A DNA stretch of 8,029 bases from Candidatus Uhrbacteria bacterium (GCA_018700535.1 JABITQ010000018.1:1-8029); one strand, 5' to 3'. Counted from the first letter of the stretch, positions 1 to 5,102 are shown. Notes: a model not told the origin generated them from the letters alone. Translations and numbers: made by a program.

Positions 1-311
1 CCAAACGGCGATACTGCGCCCGGTGTCAGGGTAAGGTGTTTCATCAATCGCTTTTCAGAAGCAAAACTAAGCCCAGCCTCATCAACCAACGTAGCGAGCG
101 ATTTCAAATCCGTACGTTTTTCAGCACCGATCACAAGCAAGTAATGCACATCACCCTTCCGATTCCGCAAAAAAAGATTCTTACTTCTCCCACCCGGAAT
201 ATCAGAACACAACTCCTCCGCCTCTTTGCAGGTGAAGACGGCAGGGTGGTCGTGTTTGGTGTAGGTGATGGGGATTGAGTTTAGGGTTGTGTAGAGGGTG
301 GGGAGGGTCAT
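1..311 (-). CDS. ProXp-ala/YbaK-type aminoacyl-tRNA deacylase, 3'-truncated by window edge
   Basis: The 103 visible residues match the N-terminal two thirds of the free-standing prolyl-tRNA editing family (YbaK/PrdX/ProXp-ala), usually about 160-170 residues. These cytoplasmic proteins hydrolyse mischarged aminoacyl-tRNA, classically Ala-tRNA(Pro). Visible hallmarks are the early Tyr/His-rich segment TYTKHDHPAVF (residues 16-26), the core GRSKNLFLRN with the family's conserved Lys (K44) followed by RKGDVHYLLVI, the SFASEKRLMKHL segment (82-93), and the start of the LTPGAVSPFG motif (94 on), where the window ends. The chosen ATG (309-311) puts the domain start where the family expects it; no Shine-Dalgarno is visible. 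It starts 13 bases after the SLATT stop codon, so it may be co-transcribed with the CBASS genes. Its composition (about 47-50% G+C in sampled lines) is unlike theirs, so it is more likely a resident gene. Family assignment is firm; the exact tRNA substrate is inferred. Confidence 0.85.
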   Translation of the reverse strand, partial: MTLPTLYTTLNSIPITYTKHDHPAVFTCKEAEELCSDIPGGRSKNLFLRNRKGDVHYLLVIGAEKRTDLKSLATLVDEAGLSFASEKRLMKHLTLTPGAVSPF

Positions 312-324
312 AGGGGGTGGTGTG

Positions 325-813
325 TTATTCAGATTCGACAGATTTGTGCCTCCCTTCCGATTCAATATGGTTGCGTGCCTTATTGAAGGCTGCAGTTGTT
401 GTTGGTGGCGCACTTCGCACTAGATTCATGTATTCGTCTAAGAGTCTTCGTGTCTCACTGCGAAGCTCATCGTCACCCATGTTTTCATGAAAAGCCAAGA
501 CTAATGCCCTTGCCTCATGTTTCAGTATTGTAAATCCTTTCGCTGCATCAATATGAGATTGATAGCTTTTCTTAAAGTCAAAAATGGAAGCTAGGACTGT
601 GGTTATTGCTGCTACGACTGTTAACCATTGCCAAATTTCATTGTCAGGGGATTGGAAAGAAAGAGAGCTAGATATCGCAGTGATCACAGCAGGTACTGCG
701 CGTACTAATTTCTCGTATCGATTCTCGTTGACTGCAATGATGTGATGAACTTCAGCACTAAATGTGCAATGCTCATCAATGACTCGGCATTCTTTTAGTA
801 AGTTTTCTCTCAT
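325..813 (-). CDS. SLATT-domain two-TM membrane effector of a CBASS operon
   Basis: A 162-residue protein with the SLATT (SMODS and SLOG-associating 2TM effector) layout. It has an N-terminal cytosolic helix with a His-rich stretch (EVHHIIAVNENRYEK, 21-35), TM1 about 38-54 (VRAVPAVITAISSS), a short loop, TM2 about 61-79 (WQWLTVVAAITTVLASIF), then a long amphipathic C-terminal helix starting SHIDAAKGFTILKHEAR (86-102), and an acidic tail. SLATT proteins are predicted to form membrane pores when activated by a nucleotide second messenger, causing growth arrest or death of an infected cell. The gene starts 6 bases after the stop of the CD-NTase gene, which makes the pairing functional rather than accidental. 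No Shine-Dalgarno is visible, so translational coupling is likely. Like its partner it looks A+T-rich relative to the neighbours. The identification rests on architecture and partner more than on invariant residues; other 2TM effector families are the alternative. Pore formation is family prediction, not seen here. Confidence 0.82.
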   Translation of the reverse strand: MRENLLKECRVIDEHCTFSAEVHHIIAVNENRYEKLVRAVPAVITAISSSLSFQSPDNEIWQWLTVVAAITTVLASIFDFKKSYQSHIDAAKGFTILKHEARALVLAFHENMGDDELRSETRRLLDEYMNLVRSAPPTTTAAFNKARNHIESEGRHKSVESE

Positions 814-819
814 AAAATT

Positions 820-1746
820 TTATGTTGATGGAAATGGTTTTCCGAACAATTCAAGCCAGAATTCAATTTGTGCGGTTTGGCTAGTTCGCGAATTAGCGCT
901 CGCAATGAGTCTGTGAATTTCTGTGAAAGTCTGTGAAGATTTTGATGCAGAGGCAGTGCCCAAAGACTGTTCGGGGGTGTTGCTTGATGCAAATGATACT
1001 GGACTGGTCAAACTATTTTTTGTGAAGCCAAAGAAGTCTTGGAGTAAAGACGGGTAGGTGATGGGAATTCCTCGTTTTTTGTTCTCGCTTATAATTGCTG
1101 GCATCCACGTTGCTGCAAGTATTTCAAGATGAAATGAATCCATTTGTGGAAAATACTGACGCTTCAGGGATTTTAACAGTTTAATCATTGGAACTAGATG
1201 CAGGTCAGAGGCATTGTTATGTGCGGTAATGACTGCAGCGTCATGATCATAGTCAGCATGCACCCAAACGCCTTCTTTTGAGGCTACCCAATAACCTCTT
1301 CCTGCAGGTAAAACATTATTACCTAGTGAATCTTGGCCGATATGATCTTCGTATGCAGGAACGATTTCTACCCCTATTGAATCAGCATATTTAAAACCAA
1401 TAACAGGATGATCAACTTTCAGCCCCATATTTTCGTACCTGCTCTTACTAAGTGCCTGCTTACCAGAAGTCATTGCATCATGAGGTGTGATCCCACCAGA
1501 ACCAGATGCCCATCCAGTAAACCTTCCCATCACAAGAAGAATATCAATATCAAATTCATCTTCTTCGCGAGGTTGAATGCGAGTTTTTCTTTGCAACGAA
1601 CCTATGAGTATTGTTTTTGCTGTTGGCAATTGTCCAGCGATTTTAGAACGAACTGCTTGATGATGAGTTGAAACAGCATCCTGGAAACTCTTGTTGAGTT
1701 CAAGACGAGAGAGATATGTCGAAAAAGCATCATTTATAGTGGTCAT
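820..1746 (-). CDS. SMODS/CD-NTase family cyclic-oligonucleotide synthase (CBASS)
   Basis: A 308-residue protein of typical CD-NTase length. It has the pol-beta-type nucleotidyltransferase signature: the Gly-Ser motif IGSLQRKT (G49-S50), the metal-binding pair D66-I67-D68 in EFDIDILLVM, and a third acidic residue, E127, in GVEIVPAY. The helical half contains the conserved LVPMIKLLKSLKR segment (184-196) and the HLEILA helix (206-211). A Ser/Thr-rich linker (about 243-272) precedes a final helix. CD-NTases in CBASS sense phage infection and make cyclic di- or trinucleotides that switch on an effector, here the SLATT protein encoded 6 bases downstream. No cap2/cap3 or HORMA/TRIP13 partner is present, so this is the minimal type I form. 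The ATG at 1744-1746 gives the usual N-terminal helix (INDAFSTYLSRL), and a TATAAT box lies only 12 bases before it, suggesting a leaderless or near-leaderless message. G+C in sampled lines is 35-38%, well below the neighbours. The nucleotide product cannot be told. Confidence 0.92.
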   Translation of the reverse strand: MTTINDAFSTYLSRLELNKSFQDAVSTHHQAVRSKIAGQLPTAKTILIGSLQRKTRIQPREEDEFDIDILLVMGRFTGWASGSGGITPHDAMTSGKQALSKSRYENMGLKVDHPVIGFKYADSIGVEIVPAYEDHIGQDSLGNNVLPAGRGYWVASKEGVWVHADYDHDAAVITAHNNASDLHLVPMIKLLKSLKRQYFPQMDSFHLEILAATWMPAIISENKKRGIPITYPSLLQDFFGFTKNSLTSPVSFASSNTPEQSLGTASASKSSQTFTEIHRLIASANSRTSQTAQIEFWLELFGKPFPST

Positions 1747-1758
1747 ATTGCTATGTTT

Positions 1759-1764
1759 ATTATA
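1759..1764 (-). promoter_or_regulatory. Putative -10 box of the CBASS operon
   Basis: A perfect TATAAT on the minus strand ends 12 bases before the CD-NTase ATG. No good -35 hexamer sits 16-18 bases further upstream (TTGAGG is 25 bases away). Transcription would begin about 5 bases before the start codon, giving an almost leaderless mRNA. The box lies about 65 bases downstream of the tRNA terminator, so the operon appears to have its own promoter. Confidence 0.5.
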
Positions 1765-1823
1765 GTGGAAATAAGGTCAGGTCGGATTACCTCAAACTTC
1801 TCGAATTTCAATCACTCTATCAC

Positions 1824-1863
1824 AAAAAGAAAAACGAACATGATGAACATGTTCGTTTTTCTT
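1824..1863 (-). terminator. Rho-independent terminator of tRNA-Gln
   Basis: A perfect 16-bp inverted repeat (arms 1827-1842 and 1848-1863, loop of 5 bases) with arm AAGAAAAACGAACATG. Read on the minus strand the second arm ends in a T-rich run (CGTTTTTCTTTTTG), the normal form of an intrinsic terminator. It begins at the encoded CCA end of the tRNA. Because the arms are A-rich and T-rich it could also act on plus-strand transcripts. It separates tRNA transcription from the CBASS promoter. Confidence 0.85.
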
Positions 1864-1936
1864 GGTTCCCGGACAGGGATTCGAACCCCGATTTAGTGGA
1901 CCAGAACCACTCGTCCTGCCATTAGACGATCCGGGA
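1863..1936 (-). tRNA. tRNA-Gln (anticodon CUG)
   Basis: On the minus strand a full cloverleaf can be folded: acceptor stem TCCCGGA (1930-1936) with TCCGGGA (1867-1873); D arm GTC-TAATGGCAG-GAC; anticodon stem AGTGG/CCACT with loop TTCTGGT, reading anticodon CTG for Gln CAG codons; T arm CGGGG-TTCGAAT-CCCTG with one G-T pair; discriminator A; and an encoded CCA at 1863-1865. All arms pair, so it looks functional. It has its own promoter at 2080-2108 and a terminator directly at its 3' end. Confidence 0.95.
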
Positions 1937-2079
1937 GTGTAGTGAGGAGATAAACTTCAGTGACTATGTTTAATCACTTAAGTTTATCTCCGAACGGAGC
2001 GAACCGGACACGAAGCATCCGGGAATGTGCGAGTCTGACTTGGGGGTTACCCGAATCAATCTCCTATTGGATCGCGAAA
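1937..2079 (-). other. Structured leader of tRNA-Gln transcript, no gene found
   Basis: The promoter at 2080-2108 would start RNA near 2073, giving about 137 bases of leader before the mature tRNA. In transcription order it holds a small GGG-TAA-CCC hairpin (around 2043-2052), CCGGA/TCCGG (2004-2022), the palindrome CTCCGTTCGGAG (1988-1999), and the long hairpin at 1946-1991. I recognise no known RNA family. A 29-codon TTG-initiated reading frame ending at 1972 exists, but its only nearby GGAG is too close to the start, so I do not call it a gene. Confidence 0.4.
1946..1991 (-). repeat. Long hairpin in tRNA-Gln leader
   Basis: A perfect 12-bp inverted repeat (GGAGATAAACTT at 1946-1957, AAGTTTATCTCC at 1980-1991) is extended after one C/T mismatch by AGTGA/TCACT (1959-1963, 1974-1978), closing a 10-base loop. 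It ends 9 bases before the 5' end of the mature tRNA. The outer four pairs compete with the palindrome at 1988-1999. The stem has no T tract, so it is not a normal terminator; a processing or folding role is possible. Confidence 0.7.
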
Positions 2080-2108
2080 AATATATCACGACATCTCACC
2101 GAGGTCAA
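2080..2108 (-). promoter_or_regulatory. Sigma70-type promoter for tRNA-Gln
   Basis: Minus strand TTGACC (2103-2108), 17-base spacer, then TATATT (2080-2085). Five of six bases match at each consensus hexamer and the spacing is optimal. It points towards the tRNA with no other gene between. It is the best-formed promoter in the window. A 10-bp inverted repeat overlaps its -35 box. Confidence 0.7.
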
Positions 2109-2148
2109 TCCGTTGAGGTGGATGGTGTCGTAAATATAAACGGATTGA
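2105..2148. repeat. 10-bp inverted repeat over the tRNA promoter -35
   Basis: TCAATCCGTT (2105-2114) and AACGGATTGA (2139-2148) are perfect inverted copies separated by 24 bases. The first copy overlaps four bases of the -35 hexamer of the tRNA promoter. It could be a two-half-site operator or a simple hairpin; the sequence does not decide. Confidence 0.45.
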
Positions 2149-2161
2149 ACAGTGTCGATAA

Positions 2162-2249
2162 CAACCACCCCTAACCCCTCCTTCCCCACACTTATAAGGA
2201 GGGGGATCGGAATGCTGATGGTGGGTTAAGGAGGGGGATGGGGTGGTTG
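2162..2249. repeat. REP/MITE-like G+C-rich palindromic element
   Basis: The ends (2162-2183 and 2228-2249) are inverted copies matching at 19 of 22 positions, with the three mismatches together in the middle. Inside, AAGGAGGGGGAT occurs twice in the same orientation (2196-2207 and 2228-2239), and either copy can pair with CCCCTCCTT at 2175-2183. CCCAC/GTGGG can also pair. The C-run/G-run style resembles dispersed palindromes common in bacterial intergenic regions. It ends 3 bases after the stop of the RimK-like gene, so its transcript would fold into a strong 3' hairpin that may protect mRNA or end transcription. Confidence 0.7.
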
Positions 2250-2252
2250 CGA

Positions 2253-3143
2253 TTAACTTTGTTTGGTGACTTTGCTTACTGCGTGTTCTAAGATCAACTT
2301 TGCGATATCTACCTCTGTGACTCTCTCGATTTCTTTAAACCCTGGGTTTGAGTTGATCTCTAAAACTAGCGGGCCTTTCTTTGAGCGGATCATGTCCACG
2401 CCGACGAAGTCTAGGTTTACGGCTGCGGCTGCGTCTTCTGCTAGGTGGATTTCTGCTTTTGATAGCTTGGTTACGTGTCCGGTGCCGCCTGTGGATGTGT
2501 TTGCGCGGATATCTCCCACGGCTGCTTGTCGCTCCATTGCTGCAACGACTAATCCATCGATAAGGAAGATGCGTAAATCTTTGCGGTCAGCCTCCTCAAT
2601 AAACTCCTCAACAATCACAGGGTTGCCGTCGCGGATGGCTAGGTACTCGGCGATTGGGCTGAATGTCTCGTGGTCGTTTGCGTAGAAGACTCCTTTGCCG
2701 TGTGTGCCGAATGCGACTTTGAGGACGACGGGGAATCCGATTGAGCAGGCGACCTCGAGTGCTTGTTTTGGATCGCGGGCAATACCCCATGTTGGGCATG
2801 CGATTTTTTGTTGATCAAATAGTACGTGTTGAGCAATTTTGTTTTTACAAATACCTACACCTGGACCTTTGTTGACCACGGTAAACCCTGCACCCATCAG
2901 CAAGTCGATGGCGTAGGTGCGTAGGCTTGGCTCTTCAATAAAGTTTGCGCGAGAAATAATGACGTCCATTGCGGGGAGCTTTTCGCCATCATGAAGAATG
3001 GTTCCATCGCTTGAGCGGCTAATGAGTGGCTCGATCAACAAGACGATGTTGTGTCCAAGCTCTGCACTCGCCTCTAAAAAGCGATCGTAGATCTCGAGGA
3101 CTGCGGGGGTTGGTTTTTTAAAAATGAGGATTCCAATCAACAT
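2253..3143 (-). CDS. RimK-family ATP-grasp alpha-L-glutamate ligase
   Basis: A 296-residue ATP-grasp enzyme, the length of E. coli RimK (about 300). The N-terminal pre-ATP-grasp domain starts MLIGILIFKK. ATP-grasp motifs follow: KVAFGTHGKGV (142-152, glycine-rich loop after the ATP-binding Lys), VEEFIEEADRKDLRIF (178-193, matching RimK's EFI-x-D-[IL]-R segment), MERQAAVGDIRANTSTGG (203-220), VGVDM with D250, and the metal-binding EINSNPGF (E262, N264), followed by the RimK-type IERVTEVDIAKLI. RimK ligases join glutamate or another amino acid to a carboxyl group through an acyl phosphate; E. coli RimK adds glutamates to ribosomal protein S6. The start lies one base after the dus stop codon, so the two are translationally coupled and the link to translation fits. 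The substrate here is unknown; LysX- or CofF-like roles are less likely alternatives. The stop abuts a palindromic repeat. Confidence 0.92.
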   Translation of the reverse strand: MLIGILIFKKPTPAVLEIYDRFLEASAELGHNIVLLIEPLISRSSDGTILHDGEKLPAMDVIISRANFIEEPSLRTYAIDLLMGAGFTVVNKGPGVGICKNKIAQHVLFDQQKIACPTWGIARDPKQALEVACSIGFPVVLKVAFGTHGKGVFYANDHETFSPIAEYLAIRDGNPVIVEEFIEEADRKDLRIFLIDGLVVAAMERQAAVGDIRANTSTGGTGHVTKLSKAEIHLAEDAAAAVNLDFVGVDMIRSKKGPLVLEINSNPGFKEIERVTEVDIAKLILEHAVSKVTKQS

Positions 3144-3144
3144 A

Positions 3145-4185
3145 TTATTTCTTCATGAATACACGCTCCTTAGCTTGTGGGTGTGCGGCATCGCGGTCGG
3201 CGAGTCCGTCGTCTTTTAATCCATCGACGAGCATCTCGCCTAGGATTGCATGAACTTCTTCGACAGAGTCTGTTGTGTGCAATCGATTCTTATACGGCTT
3301 AGCACCATGGATTCCGCGGAAGTACCACGACAAATGTTTACGGAATGTTCGTACGCCTTTTTCTCCATACTGCTCGACATGAAAGTCGAGGTGCATCTTT
3401 ACGACGCGGATTCGTTCTTTCAACGTGATCTGCTTAGGCTTACGCCCTGCTAGCAAGTCGTCGATTTGTGAAAAGATCCAAGGGTTACCAAGCGCGCCTC
3501 TTGCGATAAGTACGCCATCGCACTCTGTCTGCTTCAGTGCGTCGAGTGTGAGTGGTGGAGTGTGAATATCGCCATTAGCGAGTACGGGGATCGAGACGGT
3601 CTTTTTAAACTCGCGGATCAAGTCCCAATCGCATGTGCCGCTGTAGCCCTGCTTCTTAGTGCGTCCGTGGATTGTGATGAGGTCTGCTCCTGCGGCCTCG
3701 ATAACCTTTCCAAATTCGAGACACTCTTTAGGGTCGTCCCAGCCTGCGCGAATTTTTACGGAGAGCGGGACAGTTATAGCTGCCTTCACTTTGCGAATAA
3801 TCTCACTTGCGAGCTCTGGGTTTTTCATGAGTGCTGCGCCGTTAAAGTTATGGACGACTTTGTAGACGGGGCAACCCATGTTGATGTCGAAGCCTTCTGG
3901 TGCATGTTCTTTCTCGATAATGCGCGCGGCCTCTGCCATGGTGTCAGGGTCGCTTCCAAAGAGCTGTTGAACGATTGGGCGCTCTTCAGGGTGGATTGCT
4001 GTCATGTTGAGCGTCTTGTCGTTTCCACGCACGACGGCCTCGCTTGAGACCATCTCTCGAAACACAATAAGGTCCTTTGAATCGCTGATCGCGCGCACAG
4101 TACGACAAAAGGCCTGGTCGGTCATATCGGCCATGGGGGAGAGGGCAATGATGGGTTTTGGTGCGTTTGACCAGTCGAGTTTCAT
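3145..4185 (-). CDS. dus: tRNA-dihydrouridine synthase, DusB-like
   Basis: A 346-residue FMN enzyme of the Dus family, which reduces uridines in the tRNA D loop with NADPH in the cytoplasm. Evidence in order: ALSPMADMTD (14-23, FMN site), VVQQLFGSDP-like IVQQLFGSDP (71-80), DINMGCPV with the catalytic C105, SVKIRAGWD (K144), TIHGRTKKQGYSG (171-183), VLANGDI (201-207) and IARGALGNPWIF (227-238) for phosphate binding, then the helical tRNA-binding domain with FRKHLSWYF (281-289). Length and motifs suit a full DusB-type protein. The segment after the catalytic Cys reads VVHNFNGAALM where many homologues have a Gly-rich KKGAGSALM, a small divergence. The start at 4185 fits the conserved N-terminus; a TTGAAA-N17-TACCCT promoter lies just upstream. 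It is the first gene of a two-gene operon with the RimK-like ligase. Confidence 0.95.
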   Translation of the reverse strand: MKLDWSNAPKPIIALSPMADMTDQAFCRTVRAISDSKDLIVFREMVSSEAVVRGNDKTLNMTAIHPEERPIVQQLFGSDPDTMAEAARIIEKEHAPEGFDINMGCPVYKVVHNFNGAALMKNPELASEIIRKVKAAITVPLSVKIRAGWDDPKECLEFGKVIEAAGADLITIHGRTKKQGYSGTCDWDLIREFKKTVSIPVLANGDIHTPPLTLDALKQTECDGVLIARGALGNPWIFSQIDDLLAGRKPKQITLKERIRVVKMHLDFHVEQYGEKGVRTFRKHLSWYFRGIHGAKPYKNRLHTTDSVEEVHAILGEMLVDGLKDDGLADRDAAHPQAKERVFMKK

Positions 4186-4194
4186 AACGGTCAG

Positions 4195-4223
4195 AGGGTA
4201 GTTGAAAATAGGGATTATTTCAA
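4195..4223 (-). promoter_or_regulatory. Putative dus-rimK promoter
   Basis: Minus strand TTGAAA (4218-4223), 17-base spacer, TACCCT (4195-4200), then only 9 bases to the dus ATG. The -35 is good and the -10 is weak (matches only at T, A and the last T). The short gap would give an almost leaderless message, as for the other two promoters called here. Confidence 0.4.
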
Positions 4224-4237
4224 GTGTATATGCACTT
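4222..4237. promoter_or_regulatory. Near-perfect 16-bp palindrome in the divergent promoter region
   Basis: AAGTGTATATGCACTT pairs with its own complement at 7 of 8 positions. It lies between the divergent dus and thioredoxin genes, touching the dus -35 and covering the place where the -35 of the plus-strand promoter should be. That is a typical position for a dimeric repressor or activator site. Its length and position support the call; no regulator is known from this window. Confidence 0.35.
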
Positions 4238-4249
4238 TCACCTTTGGTG

Positions 4250-4255
4250 TATAAT
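4250..4255 (+). promoter_or_regulatory. Putative -10 box of the thioredoxin-VKOR operon
   Basis: A perfect TATAAT ends 8 bases before the ATG at 4264. No recognisable -35 is present 16-18 bases upstream, where the 16-bp palindrome lies. Transcription would start within about 2 bases of the ATG, so the message should be leaderless. This also argues against the in-frame TTG at 4255, which would begin inside the box. Confidence 0.5.
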
Positions 4256-4263
4256 TGTCACAT

Positions 4264-4656
4264 ATGGCAAAAACATCATCAAGTTCGTACTTACTTTATG
4301 GCGGCGCAGTGCTTGCTGTTATTTTCTTAATTGCCTTTGCGGCAAATCAAGAGCCTGCACCATCTATCTATGATGAGTTTGCGCAGTGTCTAACAGAGGA
4401 AGGAGTAACAATGTATGGCGCGTGGTGGTGTCCGCATTGTGAGAGGCAAAAGGAAGAGTTTGGAGATGCGTTTAGTTTTGTAAACTATGTTGAGTGTTCT
4501 CCTGCTGGTACTCGTTCTATGAGTGCGGCTTGTAAAGCCGAGGGGATCGAAGGATATCCAACGTGGGAGTATGCCGATGGGTCTCGTGTGTCTGGCGAAC
4601 AGCGACTTGAAACACTTGCAACACAAACGGGTTGTGAATTGCCTGTAAGCGAATAG
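4264..4656 (+). CDS. Membrane-anchored thioredoxin-like protein, VKOR partner
   Basis: A 130-residue protein with a short N-terminus, one TM helix or uncleaved signal anchor (about 9-27, LYGGAVLAVIFLIAFAA), and a thioredoxin-fold domain outside the membrane. The active site is YGAWWCPHCERQK (C56, C59) with a cis-Pro motif GYPTW (P99). The extra cysteines C42 (AQCLTEEG), C78 (VECSPAG), C90 and C124 and the whole pattern CLTEEG...WWCPHC...VECSP...IEGYPTW match the Trx-like domain found fused to, or encoded next to, bacterial and plant VKOR proteins. It should oxidise or isomerise cysteines in exported proteins and be reoxidised by VKOR, encoded one base downstream. The ATG at 4264 is preferred to the TTG at 4255 because the latter overlaps the TATAAT box. 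First gene of a four-gene plus-strand operon. Confidence 0.9.
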   Translation: MAKTSSSSYLLYGGAVLAVIFLIAFAANQEPAPSIYDEFAQCLTEEGVTMYGAWWCPHCERQKEEFGDAFSFVNYVECSPAGTRSMSAACKAEGIEGYPTWEYADGSRVSGEQRLETLATQTGCELPVSE

Positions 4657-4657
4657 C

Positions 4658-5101
4658 ATGACTATGCCTAAACAGCACAAGTTACTTCATTACATTGTTG
4701 CGCTCGCACTTGTCGGTGCTGCAATCTCTTTGTACTCACTGCTTCACAAAGCAGGGGTTGCTTCTGGGACGTTTTGCACGATCAACGATACATTTAGCTG
4801 TGACATCGTGAATCAAAGTAAGTATTCGAGTATTGCTGGTATTCCAGTCTCTTTGCTTGGAGTCCTTGGTTACTTGTTTATAGCTGTTGCTGCATTTATG
4901 AAAATTCGTCAGCCCGCAGACAAGGGTTTGACGAAGTTTTTAGTTGCGGCTTCGTTTGGTGCACTACTCTTCAGCTTTTACCTCACAAGTATCGAAGCAT
5001 TCGTGTTGCACGCTTGGTGCATGCTTTGTCTTGGGTCTCAAGTGGTCATCCTAGGTATCTCAGTGCTAGCTGCGATTGTATTTAGAAACGAACAAAAATA
5101 A
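4658..5101 (+). CDS. Vitamin K epoxide reductase (VKOR) family protein
   Basis: A 147-residue integral membrane protein with four TM helices at about 10-30, 62-83, 93-112 and 122-142. The family's two cysteine pairs are present: loop cysteines C40 and C48 (GTFCTINDTFSCDIV) and the membrane CxxC C121-M-L-C124 (HAWCMLCLGSQ). The loop Ser in YSSIAGIPVSLLG, part of the conserved quinone-site region, is also there. Bacterial VKOR replaces DsbB: it takes electrons from a thioredoxin-like partner through the loop pair and passes them to a quinone. The partner is the gene just upstream, ending one base before this ATG (TAG-C-ATG). No Shine-Dalgarno is visible, so coupling is likely. Length is normal for the unfused family, and the pair is the split version of the VKOR-Trx fusion seen in cyanobacteria. 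Confidence 0.95.
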   Translation: MTMPKQHKLLHYIVALALVGAAISLYSLLHKAGVASGTFCTINDTFSCDIVNQSKYSSIAGIPVSLLGVLGYLFIAVAAFMKIRQPADKGLTKFLVAASFGALLFSFYLTSIEAFVLHAWCMLCLGSQVVILGISVLAAIVFRNEQK

Positions 5102-5102
5102 T

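Noticed and set aside
36..278. Plus-strand 80-codon reading frame
   Set aside because: It is antisense to the ProXp-like gene, whose minus-strand translation shows clear family motifs; the plus translation is Arg/Thr-rich and motif-free.
325..813. Phage holin identity for the 2TM protein
   Set aside because: Size and TM number could fit, but the long C-terminal cytosolic helix and the adjacent CD-NTase gene fit SLATT better, and no lysis or phage genes are nearby.
1863..2022. Attachment-site duplication of the tRNA 3' end (CCGGACA repeated near 2004)
   Set aside because: The shared stretch is only about 7 bases, lies on the 5' side of the tRNA and is part of a local hairpin; it is too short for an att site.
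1970..2058. Leader peptide starting TTG before tRNA-Gln
   Set aside because: The frame has 29 codons and no recognisable family, and its GGAG lies right against the TTG, too close for ribosome binding.
2004..2060. Second tRNA or a glutamine riboswitch upstream of tRNA-Gln
   Set aside because: Only short hairpins can be drawn; no cloverleaf or T-loop sequence is present, and the known glutamine-riboswitch core is not recognisable.
3562..4047. Plus-strand 161-codon reading frame
   Set aside because: Antisense to dus, which has a complete set of catalytic motifs; the frame is a shadow of its codon bias.
4255..4656. TTG start at 4255 for the thioredoxin-like gene
   Set aside because: The TTG begins on the last base of the TATAAT box, so it would precede the transcription start; the ATG at 4264 is preferred.
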